Of a stretch of DNA of 47,468 nt, positions 1-8,359 are shown in pieces. Each line of letters starts with the position of its first letter. The first letter of the stretch is position 1. Made by a program: the position numbers and the translations under genes. The notes beneath the pieces are model-generated. The model searched no databases, was not told where the DNA came from, and saw only the letters and a program-made list of their open reading frames with translations. The stretch spans positions 1-47,468 of the forward strand of contig ONSX01000004.1 in NCBI GenBank assembly GCA_900320615.1, read 5' to 3'. This DNA is from an uncultured Eubacteriales bacterium (GTDB taxonomy: Bacteria; Bacillota; Clostridia; Lachnospirales; Lachnospiraceae).

Positions 1-13
1 TCAATTATACCAA

Positions 14-38
14 GGAAAAGGCTCTATGCCTTTTTTAT
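14..38 (+). terminator. Rho-independent terminator of an upstream gene
   Basis: AAAAGGC (16-22) and GCCTTTT (28-34) form a stem around the loop TCTAT and run into a T-rich tract. The gene it ends lies left of the window. A second small hairpin, CACACC/GGTGTG at 69-85, follows without a clear T tract. Confidence 0.6.
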
Positions 39-234
39 TGCCTGCATGATTGAGTTTTCAAGGTTCAACACACCTTTTCGGTGTGGGAAGTTTTAGTAAG
101 TAATCATTCAGTGCTTCTGACGGGGAACGAGAAGCGTCCCGAGTCTTAAGGTGCTGACAAGATACAATGAAGCGTGCAGTCGGGAAGGAGGACAGCAGGG
201 GCTCTCCCGCACGGGGAGATACCCGCACCTTTAT

Positions 235-1455
235 ATGAAATGGTTTAAATGGCGAAACACGCGCTGGGGCGCGTACACGTTCGCGGCTCTTTCGGCCGTC
301 CTTTTTTTTGTGGTTCTCGAGCATATCGGCGGGATCCTCTCTGGTCTTGGAAAGTTCATCGGTTTTTTCGCACCGGTTCTCTATGGCCTTATTATCGCGT
401 ACATTCTTGATTTTTTTGTAAAATTCATAGAGCGGAGGCTGTTCCGAAGCCGGCTTGGCATGGGCTCGCGCCTGTCACGCGTACTTGCGGTTTTCATGAC
501 CGTAGCTGTCGTCATTCTTCTGTTTGTCCTGCTCCTCATCGCCGTCATTCCGTCGATTGTCGGCAGCATCACGGATATCGTGAATAACTGGTCGAGCTAT
601 GTGGATCAGCTGACGAAGCTTGTTACTCATTTCAGTAAGACGAAGAACGGCGCTGCGATCAACGCCTCAGACGTGAATCATGCCATCAACCGCTTCGCGG
701 ACCAGATCAGCAGCTATCTGTCGAAGAACTACGCGGACATACTTGCGACGCTCAGCAGTGTCGGCTCTCGTGTGCTCTCGGTCATTCTTGCCTTTATCGT
801 CGCGATTTATTTTCTGCTTGCGAAAAATGAGCTGCTCGCTGGTTCGAAAAAGCTGTTCTTCATGATCATGCCGCGGAAGACGCACGCAAGAAGCAATACG
901 GCCTTTGCGCGGGTCAATGCCATTTTCTCTAAATATATTGTCTGCGAGATTATTGACGCTTTCCTTGTCGGATGTTCCAATGCCGTGTTCATGCTGATCG
1001 CAAAGATGCCATTTGTCGCCCTCGTGTCTGTGATCGTCGGTGTGACTAACCTTGCGCCGACTTTCGGTCCGATTGTCGGCGGCGTCATCGGTTCTGCGCT
1101 GCTGCTTCTCGTTAAACCGACGGCGGTTATTCCGTTCATCATTTTTACGCTGATTCTGCAGACCATCGACGGCTATGTGATCAAGCCGAAAATGTACGGC
1201 GGCGCTTTAAGTGTCCCGTCTGTCTGGGTTCTTGTCGCGATCATTGTTCTCGGACGCATGTTCGGCGTCGCGGGCATTCTGCTTGCGATTCCGGTGGCGG
1301 CGATCATTACATACTGGCTCCGGGATGTGATGCGCAAAGTGGACGATGACGGAGAACCGATTGCGGCTGAGGCTATAGCGCAGAGTCAGGAAAATGCCCA
1401 TGACAGGCGGACTGCGGAGAATCAGATGCGGAATCAGGGTAAACTCCGTTCATGA
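235..1455 (+). CDS. AI-2E family transporter (PF01594-type membrane exporter)
   Basis: This is a polytopic membrane protein of 406 residues from the chosen start. Hydrophobic helices appear near residues 12-30, 40-62, 82-108 and 178-196, with several more in the C-terminal half, and a hydrophilic tail follows from about residue 380. The layout (an early helical pair, a soluble stretch of about 70 residues, then a helix-rich half) and the length fit the AI-2E/PerM family, whose members export varied solutes; the substrate cannot be read here. The frame is open from an ATG at 151, but the first 28 residues are polar and family similarity begins at the M-K-W-F at 235. A purine-rich GGAAGGAGG at 182-190 lies too far from 235 to be its ribosome site, so the start is uncertain. 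The next gene follows after 75 bp. Confidence 0.85.
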   Translation: MKWFKWRNTRWGAYTFAALSAVLFFVVLEHIGGILSGLGKFIGFFAPVLYGLIIAYILDFFVKFIERRLFRSRLGMGSRLSRVLAVFMTVAVVILLFVLLLIAVIPSIVGSITDIVNNWSSYVDQLTKLVTHFSKTKNGAAINASDVNHAINRFADQISSYLSKNYADILATLSSVGSRVLSVILAFIVAIYFLLAKNELLAGSKKLFFMIMPRKTHARSNTAFARVNAIFSKYIVCEIIDAFLVGCSNAVFMLIAKMPFVALVSVIVGVTNLAPTFGPIVGGVIGSALLLLVKPTAVIPFIIFTLILQTIDGYVIKPKMYGGALSVPSVWVLVAIIVLGRMFGVAGILLAIPVAAIITYWLRDVMRKVDDDGEPIAAEAIAQSQENAHDRRTAENQMRNQGKLRS

Positions 1456-1530
1456 GAGAACGAAAGCGGACGGGCAGGAAAAATAGGAGAAGTCAAACGC
1501 GCAATTCAGATAAAGGGTAGAGGCAGTAAC

Positions 1531-2397
1531 ATGAACAGACAATTGACAGTGAACGGCTTTACTTATCAGGCGGAATATGCCGATGCTCTGGTTGAACATA
1601 CGCTTCTTCCTCTTCTTTTCCGACTTGATGTCATGCAGAAGAGGAAGGGACGGAGAATTCTTGTCTTTCTGGCAGCGCCGCCGGCTGTCGGAAAATCAAC
1701 GCTCGTTGCGTTTCTTGCCGCACTTGGCGGGGAGAGAGGAATAGCGGTGCAGGGAGCAGGGCTTGACGGGTTTCATTTTCCGAATGCGTATCTCCGGTCA
1801 CATGTGCGTATGCCGGATGGGACAGTGGCGGCCCTTTCTCCTGCGGAAAATAACGGAAATACATCAGCGCTGGCCGGAAATGAAGGGCGTCTGTTCAGGA
1901 GGAGCAATGCCGCGCTTTATGCCGCTGCCCCTGCACAAGGCTGGAATCAGAGAGGAGACCGGCTTCCGGGGAGCGATGCCTCTCCGGTCTGCCTCGCTGC
2001 GATCAAGGGAAGCCCGGAGACTTTTGATACAGGCGCGTTTCGGGAAAAGCTGCGGGAGCTCATGGAGGGAGGACCTGTCCGCTGGCCTGTCTACGACCGC
2101 AGGAAGCACGAACCCCTGCGGGACGCGGCTCTTCTTGCGGAGAATATCATTTTGATCGAGGGAAACTGGCTTCTGCTTGCGGAGGAGCCGTGGATGGAGA
2201 TCAGACGCACCTTTGCGGATCTTGCGATCTTTGCGACAGCGAATCCCGAAATATTGAGAGAGCGTCTTATTTCCCGGAAAATGAGAGGCGGCAGCACGCG
2301 CGCTGCCGCGGAGACTTGGTACGAGACAACGGACGGGCCGAATATCCGGCGCGTCATGGAGCACTCCGCGGAGGCGGACATCACACTCAGGCTGTGA
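1531..2397 (+). CDS. YggC-like P-loop kinase (phosphoribulokinase/uridine kinase superfamily)
   Basis: 288 residues. A Walker A loop (APPAVGKST, residues 49-57) is followed by the superfamily motif DGFH (79-82), then by conserved blocks resembling E. coli YggC: SPETFD near 161-166, a W-P-x-Y-D-R-x-K-H block near 186-195 and an E-G-N-W-L-L-L block near 210. The family phosphorylates small hydroxylated metabolites; the substrate is unknown. Residues about 92-157 are an insertion of some 60 low-complexity residues, rich in Ala, Asn, Gly and Ser, where YggC has only a short connector. No obvious operon partner is present; the gene follows the AI-2E gene on the same strand. The ATG has only a modest purine-rich site (GGGTAGAGG near 1516). 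Confidence 0.75.
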   Translation: MNRQLTVNGFTYQAEYADALVEHTLLPLLFRLDVMQKRKGRRILVFLAAPPAVGKSTLVAFLAALGGERGIAVQGAGLDGFHFPNAYLRSHVRMPDGTVAALSPAENNGNTSALAGNEGRLFRRSNAALYAAAPAQGWNQRGDRLPGSDASPVCLAAIKGSPETFDTGAFREKLRELMEGGPVRWPVYDRRKHEPLRDAALLAENIILIEGNWLLLAEEPWMEIRRTFADLAIFATANPEILRERLISRKMRGGSTRAAAETWYETTDGPNIRRVMEHSAEADITLRL

Positions 2398-2471
2398 GAC
2401 GGACTTCCCCGGGGCCGCTCGTCCCGGGCGCCTTATGGCTAGGAAGTCGGAGTTTGACTTGTAAAACTGAA

Positions 2472-2524
2472 TTTACATAAACGTTACACAGCAAGATAGG
2501 ATTTACATATACGAAACATTAACA
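2472..2524 (+). promoter_or_regulatory. Candidate Pho box array upstream of the Na/Pi cotransporter
   Basis: The gap 2398-2715 is AT-rich and contains TTTACA (2472-2477), five bases, GTTACA (2483-2488); then TTTACA (2502-2507), five bases, GAAACA (2513-2518), directly followed by TTAACA (2519-2524). Hexamers of the form TT(A/T)ACA at 11-bp spacing match the PhoP boxes described in Bacillus. The downstream gene is a phosphate transporter, so phosphate control is a reasonable inference. A convincing -35/-10 pair could not be fixed; TATATT or TATGAT near 2589-2600 is a possible -10. A CCCGGG...CCCGGG hairpin near 2407-2427 follows the kinase gene without a T tract. Confidence 0.45.
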
Positions 2525-2715
2525 TGGCAAAGTTTAAAAAGGCCTAACGCCGAACCGATTGATTCCCCTGGAATCGTCATATAGAATTTATATTATGATG
2601 CCGGATCAGGGAGATTTGAATCATGCGGATCAGTCTGCCGGTATCATGTACTTTCTGTGATCGCGCAAGGACGGCGCGAGTTGTCAAGGATGGCAGATTC
2701 CTGGGAGAATAAAGC

Positions 2716-4512
2716 ATGAATGAAATCGTAACGACGATATTCGGACTGGCCGGCGGCCTCGCCATGTTCCTGTTCGGCATGAACTCGATGAGCGACGCCC
2801 TGCAGCGCGCGGCGGGCGAGAAAATGAAAAAAGTTCTCGCATTTCTTACGAGAAATCCGGTTATGGGAGCGATTGCAGGCATGCTCGTCACATCGGTTCT
2901 GCAGAGCAGTTCGGCGACGACGGTCATGGTCATCGGTTTCGTGTCCGCTGATCTCATGACACTGCCGCAGGCGATTTCGGTCATTTTCGGCGCGAATATC
3001 GGAACAACGATGACGGCGCAGCTCCTCGCGTTCAAGATCAGCGACTACATCTATCCGATCATTTTTATCGGCTTCATGATGAGCTTCCTCTCTAAAAAAG
3101 ATACATGGAAGAACATCGGCATGGTTATTTTCTCCTTCGGCATTCTGTTTGAAGGAATCGATATCATGGGATCCGTGATGAAGCCGCTCGCCTCGAGCGC
3201 ATTCTTTGTTGATCTCATGGGCAAGGTCCGGCATATCCCGATTCTCGGTGTGCTTCTCGGCATGTGTATGACGCTTGTCGTCCAGAGCAGCTCGGCGACC
3301 ATCGCTGTCCTGCAGAATTTTGCGTCGCAGGCGGGGCCTGACGGCGTATCCTCGGTTATAGGACTCACCGGCGCAATTCCGATCCTGCTCGGCGATAACA
3401 TTGGAACGACTATCACGGCTCTTCTTGCGTCGATTGGCCAGACGAAAAATGCGAAGCGGACTGCAATCGCGCACAGTTTCTTCAATATCAGCGGCACGGT
3501 TGTCTTCATGTTCCTCATCCCGTGGTTCGCGCAGTTTGTCCGGTGGATCTCCCCGAAAGGGCGTGAGATTGATGTCATTTCCCGTCAGATCGCGAATGCA
3601 CACACGACGTTTAATGTTGTCTGCACACTGGTATGGCTTCCAATGATTCCGCTCATGGTGAAACTCGTCAAGACTGTCATTCCGGGCGACGACAAGAAGC
3701 CGGAGAGCGGCACGGGCGCGCTCTTCCTCGACAATGTTATGCTGACGCAGCCGGTCACGGCGATGTACCTTGTGTCCCGCGAGCTTCACGCGTACGCGGA
3801 AAATGTCCTGATGCTGATGAGTTCCGTGAAGCGCGCTGTCGGTGATTCCGGGACAGTCGCGAAGAAGGAATATGCCACTTGTGCGCAGAAGACAGACGGG
3901 ATGGAGAAGCGGATCATATCGTATATCACGCGGCTCTTTGCGGAGGGCGGTATGACGCCGAAGCAGTCTGAGCGGGCTGCGGGACTTATGTTTATCACGA
4001 GCAGTGTCGGCCATGTCCACGACCGCTGTCTGGAGATCTATGCATCGGTTCAGGATCTTCGGACTGATGGCAAGATTCTGACGGAGGACGCCGTCGGAGA
4101 GCTTGCGCAGTGCTTTGATATCGCCGAGGTGCTCTACTCACAGGCGATGGATTCTGTCGAGACTGGTGATCAGGCGGAGGCTGCGCTTATCTCGAAGGGC
4201 AGAAAGAAGATGCGCAAGGCACAAAAGCAATTCAATAAGGCGCATCTCGCTCGCGTCCGCGATCAGAAATGCGATGCTTCGCTGACGGAGAAATTCTCCG
4301 GCATTCTCTACGGTCTCGAGCGAATTGTCGACAACAGCGTCGAGATTGCCGAGGAGACGATGGATCATGTCCGCTATGTCACGGTGGACGACACCGGTGT
4401 CGATGAGAAAAATTTGCATCTGCCGGAGGGGCAGAGATTCTCCAGGCGGGAATTCCAGTCGGCACTCGCGGCGTCTTCTGAAGGAGACAAGAGTGGAAAA
4501 GCTGCCCGATAA
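2716..4512 (+). CDS. Na/Pi cotransporter family protein with C-terminal PhoU domain
   Basis: 598 residues. Two inverted-repeat transporter halves are evident: QSSSAT at 63-68 with GANIGTT at 92-98, and QSSSAT at 190-195 with GDNIGTT at 226-232. These QSSS repeats are the signature of the type II Na/Pi cotransporter family (NptA/YjbB). Hydrophobic helices fill residues 1-325. The rest (about 350-560) is a charged helical region fitting the PhoU-like domain seen in bacterial members. It should move inorganic phosphate across the membrane; E. coli YjbB works in export, so direction is not settled. The ATG is preceded by GGGAG about 8 bp upstream. A Pho-box-like array lies about 190 bp upstream. 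Confidence 0.9.
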   Translation: MNEIVTTIFGLAGGLAMFLFGMNSMSDALQRAAGEKMKKVLAFLTRNPVMGAIAGMLVTSVLQSSSATTVMVIGFVSADLMTLPQAISVIFGANIGTTMTAQLLAFKISDYIYPIIFIGFMMSFLSKKDTWKNIGMVIFSFGILFEGIDIMGSVMKPLASSAFFVDLMGKVRHIPILGVLLGMCMTLVVQSSSATIAVLQNFASQAGPDGVSSVIGLTGAIPILLGDNIGTTITALLASIGQTKNAKRTAIAHSFFNISGTVVFMFLIPWFAQFVRWISPKGREIDVISRQIANAHTTFNVVCTLVWLPMIPLMVKLVKTVIPGDDKKPESGTGALFLDNVMLTQPVTAMYLVSRELHAYAENVLMLMSSVKRAVGDSGTVAKKEYATCAQKTDGMEKRIISYITRLFAEGGMTPKQSERAAGLMFITSSVGHVHDRCLEIYASVQDLRTDGKILTEDAVGELAQCFDIAEVLYSQAMDSVETGDQAEAALISKGRKKMRKAQKQFNKAHLARVRDQKCDASLTEKFSGILYGLERIVDNSVEIAEETMDHVRYVTVDDTGVDEKNLHLPEGQRFSRREFQSALAASSEGDKSGKAAR

Positions 4513-4570
4513 TATCACATTACATACAAAAAATACAAATATTTGTTCTGCGTTTTTATATTTTTTCAAA

Positions 4571-4606
4571 GCGATTCATCCCACGGGTAAAACCGTGGGC
4601 TTTCTC
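4571..4606 (+). mobile_element. IS200/IS605-like right-end hairpin (relic) or terminator
   Basis: CCCACGG (4580-4586) and CCGTGGG (4593-4599) form a hairpin flanked by GCGATTCAT on the left and CTTTCTC on the right. This arrangement resembles the right-end stem-loop seen downstream of many TnpB/IS605-type elements. No transposase reading frame is nearby, so it may be a relic, a non-autonomous end, or simply the terminator of the transporter gene that ends at 4512. Confidence 0.35.
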
Positions 4607-4628
4607 GACATATTTTCTGTAAATCACA

Positions 4629-4664
4629 CGGATGCGGGCGGCAGCCCGTATCCGTATTTTATTG
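4629..4664 (+). terminator. Rho-independent terminator after the Na/Pi cotransporter
   Basis: CGGATGCGGGC (4629-4639) pairs with GCCCGTATCCG (4644-4654) around GGCA, with one G-U pair, and is followed by TATTTTATT. It lies in the 386-bp gap 4513-4898. No strong promoter was found in the rest of that gap; a weak TTGTAT near 4715 with TAAAAC downstream is possible. Confidence 0.7.
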
Positions 4665-4898
4665 GGATTTCCCGGCGCTTTGACCATGCGATCGTAATAA
4701 AAGTTCAAATTCAAGGTTGTATATCCGAACCATATGTGATAAAACTGAAACATAAATTGAACTTCTCGCCGTTCCCCGGCTCACTGGAGGCGCACAGATG
4801 ATAAATGAACCAAGCATTCAATCCCGATTGCTTTTCCAGCAGGGCAGGGAGCAAAAAGTTCATTTTTGCTGTTTGCAGGAGTATATGGAGAATGTGAA

Positions 4899-6524
4899 AT
4901 GAAACATGAATTCAGTAATCGGCTGAACGCAGCGATGCGGGCCGCCGGTATGAAACAGGTCGATGTGATCCGCGCGGCGGCGCGGGCAGGCACAAAGCTC
5001 GGGAAGAGCCAGGTCAGCCAGTACGTGAGCGGAAAGACCGTTCCGCGGCGCGGTGTCATGCGCGTGCTGGCGGAGATACTCGGCGTCGATGCGTCCTGGC
5101 TGGCAGGGGAAGATGCCCGGACTTATCCCGCAGATGGCGGAGACATGAGATCTGACGGCCGCACGCTGAGAGCCGGGGAAGATGCCAGACTGTCTGGATC
5201 AGGGGAAAGTATGCAGCCCGAAGCTGCCGCTCCCGGAGATCTTCAGTCTGGAACCGGAGAGATCAGCCTGAAAACGGAAGCAAATGATAGAAAGAGAGAA
5301 ATAAAGCCCATGCGTATATTTAAGAAATCATCCAAACTCGACAACGTGCTGTATGATGTAAGAGGACCAGTGTTCGATGAGGCGAACCGGATGGAGGCGG
5401 AGGGCGTTCATATCCTGAAGCTCAGCATCGGTAATCCAGCCCCGTTCGGCTTCCGGACACCGGATGAAGTCGTACAGGACATGAGCTCGCAGCTGACCGA
5501 GACGGAAGGATATTCGAACTCGCACGGCCTGTTTGCAGCGAGAAAGGCCATCATGCAGTATGGACAGCTGAAGAATCTGCCGAATCTTGATATCAACGAT
5601 ATTTACACGGGCAATGGTGTCAGTGAGCTGATTCAGCTGAGCATGAACGCGTTGCTCGACAATGGGGACGAGGTGCTTGTTCCGTCTCCGGATTACCCGC
5701 TCTGGACGGCCTGCGTCAACCTGGCCGGCGGAACGGCCGTGCATTACATCTGCGATGAGCAGTCGGAGTGGTATCCGGACATTGCAGATATGGAGAAGAA
5801 GGTCACCGACAAGACCAAGGCGATCATCATTATTAACCCGAACAACCCGACCGGCGCGCTCTATCCGGAGGAGGTGTTGCAGCAGATTGTCGACATCGCG
5901 CGGCGCCATCAGCTTATGATCTTCTCGGATGAGATCTACGACCGGCTCGTCATGGACGGCTTAAAGCATGTGTCAATCGCGTCACTTGCGCCCGACCTCT
6001 TCTGCGTGACGTTCAGCGGGCTATCGAAGTCACATATGATTGCGGGCTATCGGATCGGCTGGATGATTCTGAGCGGTAACAAGAAGATCGCGAAGGACTA
6101 CATTCAGGGCCTCGATATGCTCTCGAATATGCGGCTCTGTTCGAACGTTCCGGCGCAGTCCGTCGTGCAGACCGCGCTCGGCGGTGTCCAGTCTGTGAGC
6201 AGCTATCTTGTGCCGGGCGGACGCGTCTACGAGCAGCGGGAGTTCATTTACAACGCACTGAAGGACATTCCGGGCATCACTGCGGTGAAGCCGAAGGCGG
6301 CGTTCTACATTTTCCCGAAAATGGACGTCGAGAAGTTCAATATCACGGACGATGAGCAGTTCGCACTCGACCTTCTGCACGACAAGCACATCCTGATCAC
6401 GCGCGGCGGCGGCTTTAACTGGGAGAAGCCGGATCATTTCCGGATCGTATATCTGCCGCGGATTGAGGTGCTCTCGGAAGCCGCGAAGAAAATGAAAGAC
6501 TTCTTCTCTTATTACAGACAGTGA
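4899..6524 (+). CDS. XRE helix-turn-helix fused to an AlaA-type PLP aminotransferase
   Basis: 541 residues. Residues 1-75 form an XRE/Cro-type HTH (GKSQVSQYVSGK in the recognition region). Residues about 75-135 are a polar linker with AGEDAR twice. From residue 138 the protein follows E. coli AlaA almost from its first residues (KSSKLDNVLYDVRGP, then IGNPAPFGF). Fold-I aminotransferase marks are NPNNPTG (313-319), SDEIYD with the PLP-nitrogen Asp at 344, and SGLSK with the PLP lysine at 377. The enzyme should interconvert pyruvate/glutamate and alanine/2-oxoglutarate in the cytoplasm. The start at 4899 has GGAG at 4887-4890. An internal ATG at 5310, where AlaA proteins normally begin, has only a weak upstream GAGAG. 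The fusion suggests an enzyme that also binds DNA, but that is inference. Confidence 0.85.
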   Translation: MKHEFSNRLNAAMRAAGMKQVDVIRAAARAGTKLGKSQVSQYVSGKTVPRRGVMRVLAEILGVDASWLAGEDARTYPADGGDMRSDGRTLRAGEDARLSGSGESMQPEAAAPGDLQSGTGEISLKTEANDRKREIKPMRIFKKSSKLDNVLYDVRGPVFDEANRMEAEGVHILKLSIGNPAPFGFRTPDEVVQDMSSQLTETEGYSNSHGLFAARKAIMQYGQLKNLPNLDINDIYTGNGVSELIQLSMNALLDNGDEVLVPSPDYPLWTACVNLAGGTAVHYICDEQSEWYPDIADMEKKVTDKTKAIIIINPNNPTGALYPEEVLQQIVDIARRHQLMIFSDEIYDRLVMDGLKHVSIASLAPDLFCVTFSGLSKSHMIAGYRIGWMILSGNKKIAKDYIQGLDMLSNMRLCSNVPAQSVVQTALGGVQSVSSYLVPGGRVYEQREFIYNALKDIPGITAVKPKAAFYIFPKMDVEKFNITDDEQFALDLLHDKHILITRGGGFNWEKPDHFRIVYLPRIEVLSEAAKKMKDFFSYYRQ

Positions 6525-6575
6525 TTGCGACCGGGAGGGAAAGATTTTCCGATAACCATCTTTTTTCTGGGGTGT

Positions 6576-7640
6576 ATGATGGTAACAATTGATACGAGAG
6601 GCGAGCTTTCGCTTGCGAAGATTGCAGACAGCGGGCAGACGTTCCGCTGGAAGGAAATGGAGGACGGCTCCTGGCGGATTCCGGCCTTTCACCGCGTGCT
6701 CTATGCCCGCGAGGAGAGTGGAATCCTGTCTCTTTCCTGCACACAGGAGGAGTACGAGCGTATCTGGCGCGCCTACTTTGACATGGATACAGATTATGCA
6801 AAGATTTGCGCGGGCATTCCAAGGGAGGATGCCTACATGCGCCGCGCCGCGGAGATGGGGCGCGGCATCCGTATCTTACGGCAAGACCCGTGGGAGATGC
6901 TCATCACGTTTATCATTTCCCAGAGAAAAAATATCCCTGCGATTAAGCTCTGCGTCGAGAAGCTCTGCCGCGTGGCGGGGAAACCGCTGTGTCCGGAAGA
7001 TACCGAAAGCGGATCCGCCGCGGCGGAGGACAAGAAGGGGATGAGCGCGCCAGTTGACAGCGCGCGCTTTCAAGAGCCTTTGTGTGACTTCCCGTCCCCG
7101 GAGGCAATCCTCAGCCTTACGTGTAACAAGGCGTCTGGCATCCCGGAGGACGGCCATACGCTCTGCGCCTTTCAGAAGGCTGGTTATTCGAGCTGCTCCC
7201 TCGGCTATCGGATGCCGTATGTCCGTGCGGCCGCGGAGTGGATGCACAATCTGGTTGTGACAGGTAATGCAGCTGGGCAGCCTTCTGAACCGGACGGAAT
7301 TTCGACGGTGCCAGTGCAAAGCGGGCTGCCTTCCGGGACGGATTCAGACGAGGTCGATGAAGAGAAGGCTCTTCGAAACGCAATCCATCATCTGCAGGCG
7401 CTCCCGGACGATGTGCTTCGCGAGGAACTGCTCGGCATTCGCGGTGTCGGTGTGAAGGTGGCCGCCTGCATCATGCTTTTCGGTTTCCACCGGACAAATG
7501 CATTCCCTGTCGATGTCTGGATGAAGCGCGCGCTCGCGGAGCACTACCCGGAGGGCTTTGCTCTCGCGTCGTACGCGCCGTATGCCGGCATTATGCAGCA
7601 GTATATGTTTGTCGAGGCAAGAGCGGAAGGAAGAAAATGA
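6576..7640 (+). CDS. 8-oxoguanine DNA glycosylase (Ogg1-type HhH-GPD)
   Basis: 354 residues. The N-terminal Ogg domain carries SGQTFRW; the catalytic part has SQRKNI, with the Schiff-base lysine in the position expected for Ogg, and a helix-hairpin-helix LLGIRGVGVKVA followed by FPVDVW with the conserved aspartate. It should excise 8-oxoguanine from DNA and cleave the abasic site. Two hydrophilic low-complexity inserts interrupt it, after the CRVAGKPLCP region and after MHNLVVTG, making it longer than usual Ogg proteins. The frame is open from a TTG at 6525, directly after the aminotransferase stop, but the paired ATGs at 6576/6579 with GGGG just upstream fit better. It is probably co-transcribed with the aminotransferase. 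Confidence 0.85.
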   Translation: MMVTIDTRGELSLAKIADSGQTFRWKEMEDGSWRIPAFHRVLYAREESGILSLSCTQEEYERIWRAYFDMDTDYAKICAGIPREDAYMRRAAEMGRGIRILRQDPWEMLITFIISQRKNIPAIKLCVEKLCRVAGKPLCPEDTESGSAAAEDKKGMSAPVDSARFQEPLCDFPSPEAILSLTCNKASGIPEDGHTLCAFQKAGYSSCSLGYRMPYVRAAAEWMHNLVVTGNAAGQPSEPDGISTVPVQSGLPSGTDSDEVDEEKALRNAIHHLQALPDDVLREELLGIRGVGVKVAACIMLFGFHRTNAFPVDVWMKRALAEHYPEGFALASYAPYAGIMQQYMFVEARAEGRK

Positions 7641-7750
7641 CAGAGAAAAGGCCATATGCGCATGTGGCATTGCACATGCGCATATGGCCGGCACTTGAGC
7701 AGAAGCGGCATTTGTACGGGGTGGATCTGAGACTGAAGACGCCCGCGTAA
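7637..7750 (+). CDS. Possible 37-residue ORF overlapping the ogg stop (doubtful)
   Basis: An ATG overlaps the glycosylase stop codon in an ATGA arrangement with GGAAGGAAG just upstream, and a frame of 37 codons ends at 7750, three bases before the stop of the convergent gene. It reads straight through a 17-bp inverted repeat that acts plausibly as a terminator for the opposite strand. No similarity is recognised. It is listed because translational coupling is possible, but it is probably chance. Confidence 0.15.
   Translation: MTEKRPYAHVALHMRIWPALEQKRHLYGVDLRLKTPA
7650..7689 (-). terminator. Terminator of the lacI-DUF624 operon (perfect 17-bp inverted repeat)
   Basis: GGCCATATGCGCATGTG (7650-7666) and its exact reverse complement (7673-7689) enclose the loop GCATTG. 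Read on the minus strand the stem is followed by TTTTCTCTGTCATTTTC, which supports termination of the minus-strand operon ending at 7754. On the plus strand there is no T tract. Confidence 0.75.
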
Positions 7751-7753
7751 TTC

Positions 7754-8359
7754 TTAAGAGAGCAGGTAGCGGATATACTGGGCGGCCTGCTCTTTCCTTG
7801 TTGTATTGGCAATGATTCCGGCGTACACGGTTCCGCTCATATTCGCCTGCTGACTGAAAGAAGTCCCTTCCAGAGAGATGGCATACGGATCGGAAGATGC
7901 CGCTCCTTCCTCATCGCGAACGGAGGAGGGCAATTTCATGAGATATCCGTTCTTTTCCAGTACAGCAAGAGACTTCTCATCAAGTAGTACGACGTCGAGC
8001 GACCGGTCCGTGATCTGTGCCTGAAGCTTCAGGGAGGAGGCGTACGTATACTCATAGGCGTCACTTCCCGGATCTTCGGAAATGAAGAGCGGCCCTGTGA
8101 GCTGCACCTTATCCCGTGCGCCCCGCTCCGTGAGCGTGTCCAGATACCCGTCCGTCAGCATGGATTTCGAGGAGCTGCCGAGCGTTGTATTGAGAAGCCC
8201 GACAGACACCAGGACGTTCGGCTTTGTGAGGAGCCGGCAGAAGCCATATCCGACGACGAGGACAGCGGCCAGTATGAGTGCAATCTGTACCTTATAGTAG
8301 TCGAAGATATATTGCAGTTTCTGACGGCCTGTCATTTTTGAAAGCACATCCTTCATCAT
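7754..8359 (-). CDS. Small single-pass membrane protein of the LacI/DUF624 operon, unknown function
   Basis: 201 residues. A short cytoplasmic stretch (KMTGRQKLQYIFDYYK) is followed by one hydrophobic helix near residues 26-45, then by an extracytoplasmic domain of about 150 residues. No enzymatic motif was recognised. Its start overlaps the stop of the DUF624 gene (TGATG), pointing to translational coupling, so it probably works with that protein. The late extracellular part has faint similarity in style to solute-binding domains, but I cannot assign a family. The frame stays open far upstream of 8359; the paired ATGs at the overlap are the natural start. It is the last gene of a three-gene operon with lacI. 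Confidence 0.7.
   Translation of the reverse strand: MMKDVLSKMTGRQKLQYIFDYYKVQIALILAAVLVVGYGFCRLLTKPNVLVSVGLLNTTLGSSSKSMLTDGYLDTLTERGARDKVQLTGPLFISEDPGSDAYEYTYASSLKLQAQITDRSLDVVLLDEKSLAVLEKNGYLMKLPSSVRDEEGAASSDPYAISLEGTSFSQQANMSGTVYAGIIANTTRKEQAAQYIRYLLS

Noticed and set aside
7650-7689. Palindrome as a novel element or coding hairpin
   Set aside because: The minus-strand T-rich tail and position after a minus-strand operon explain it as a terminator.
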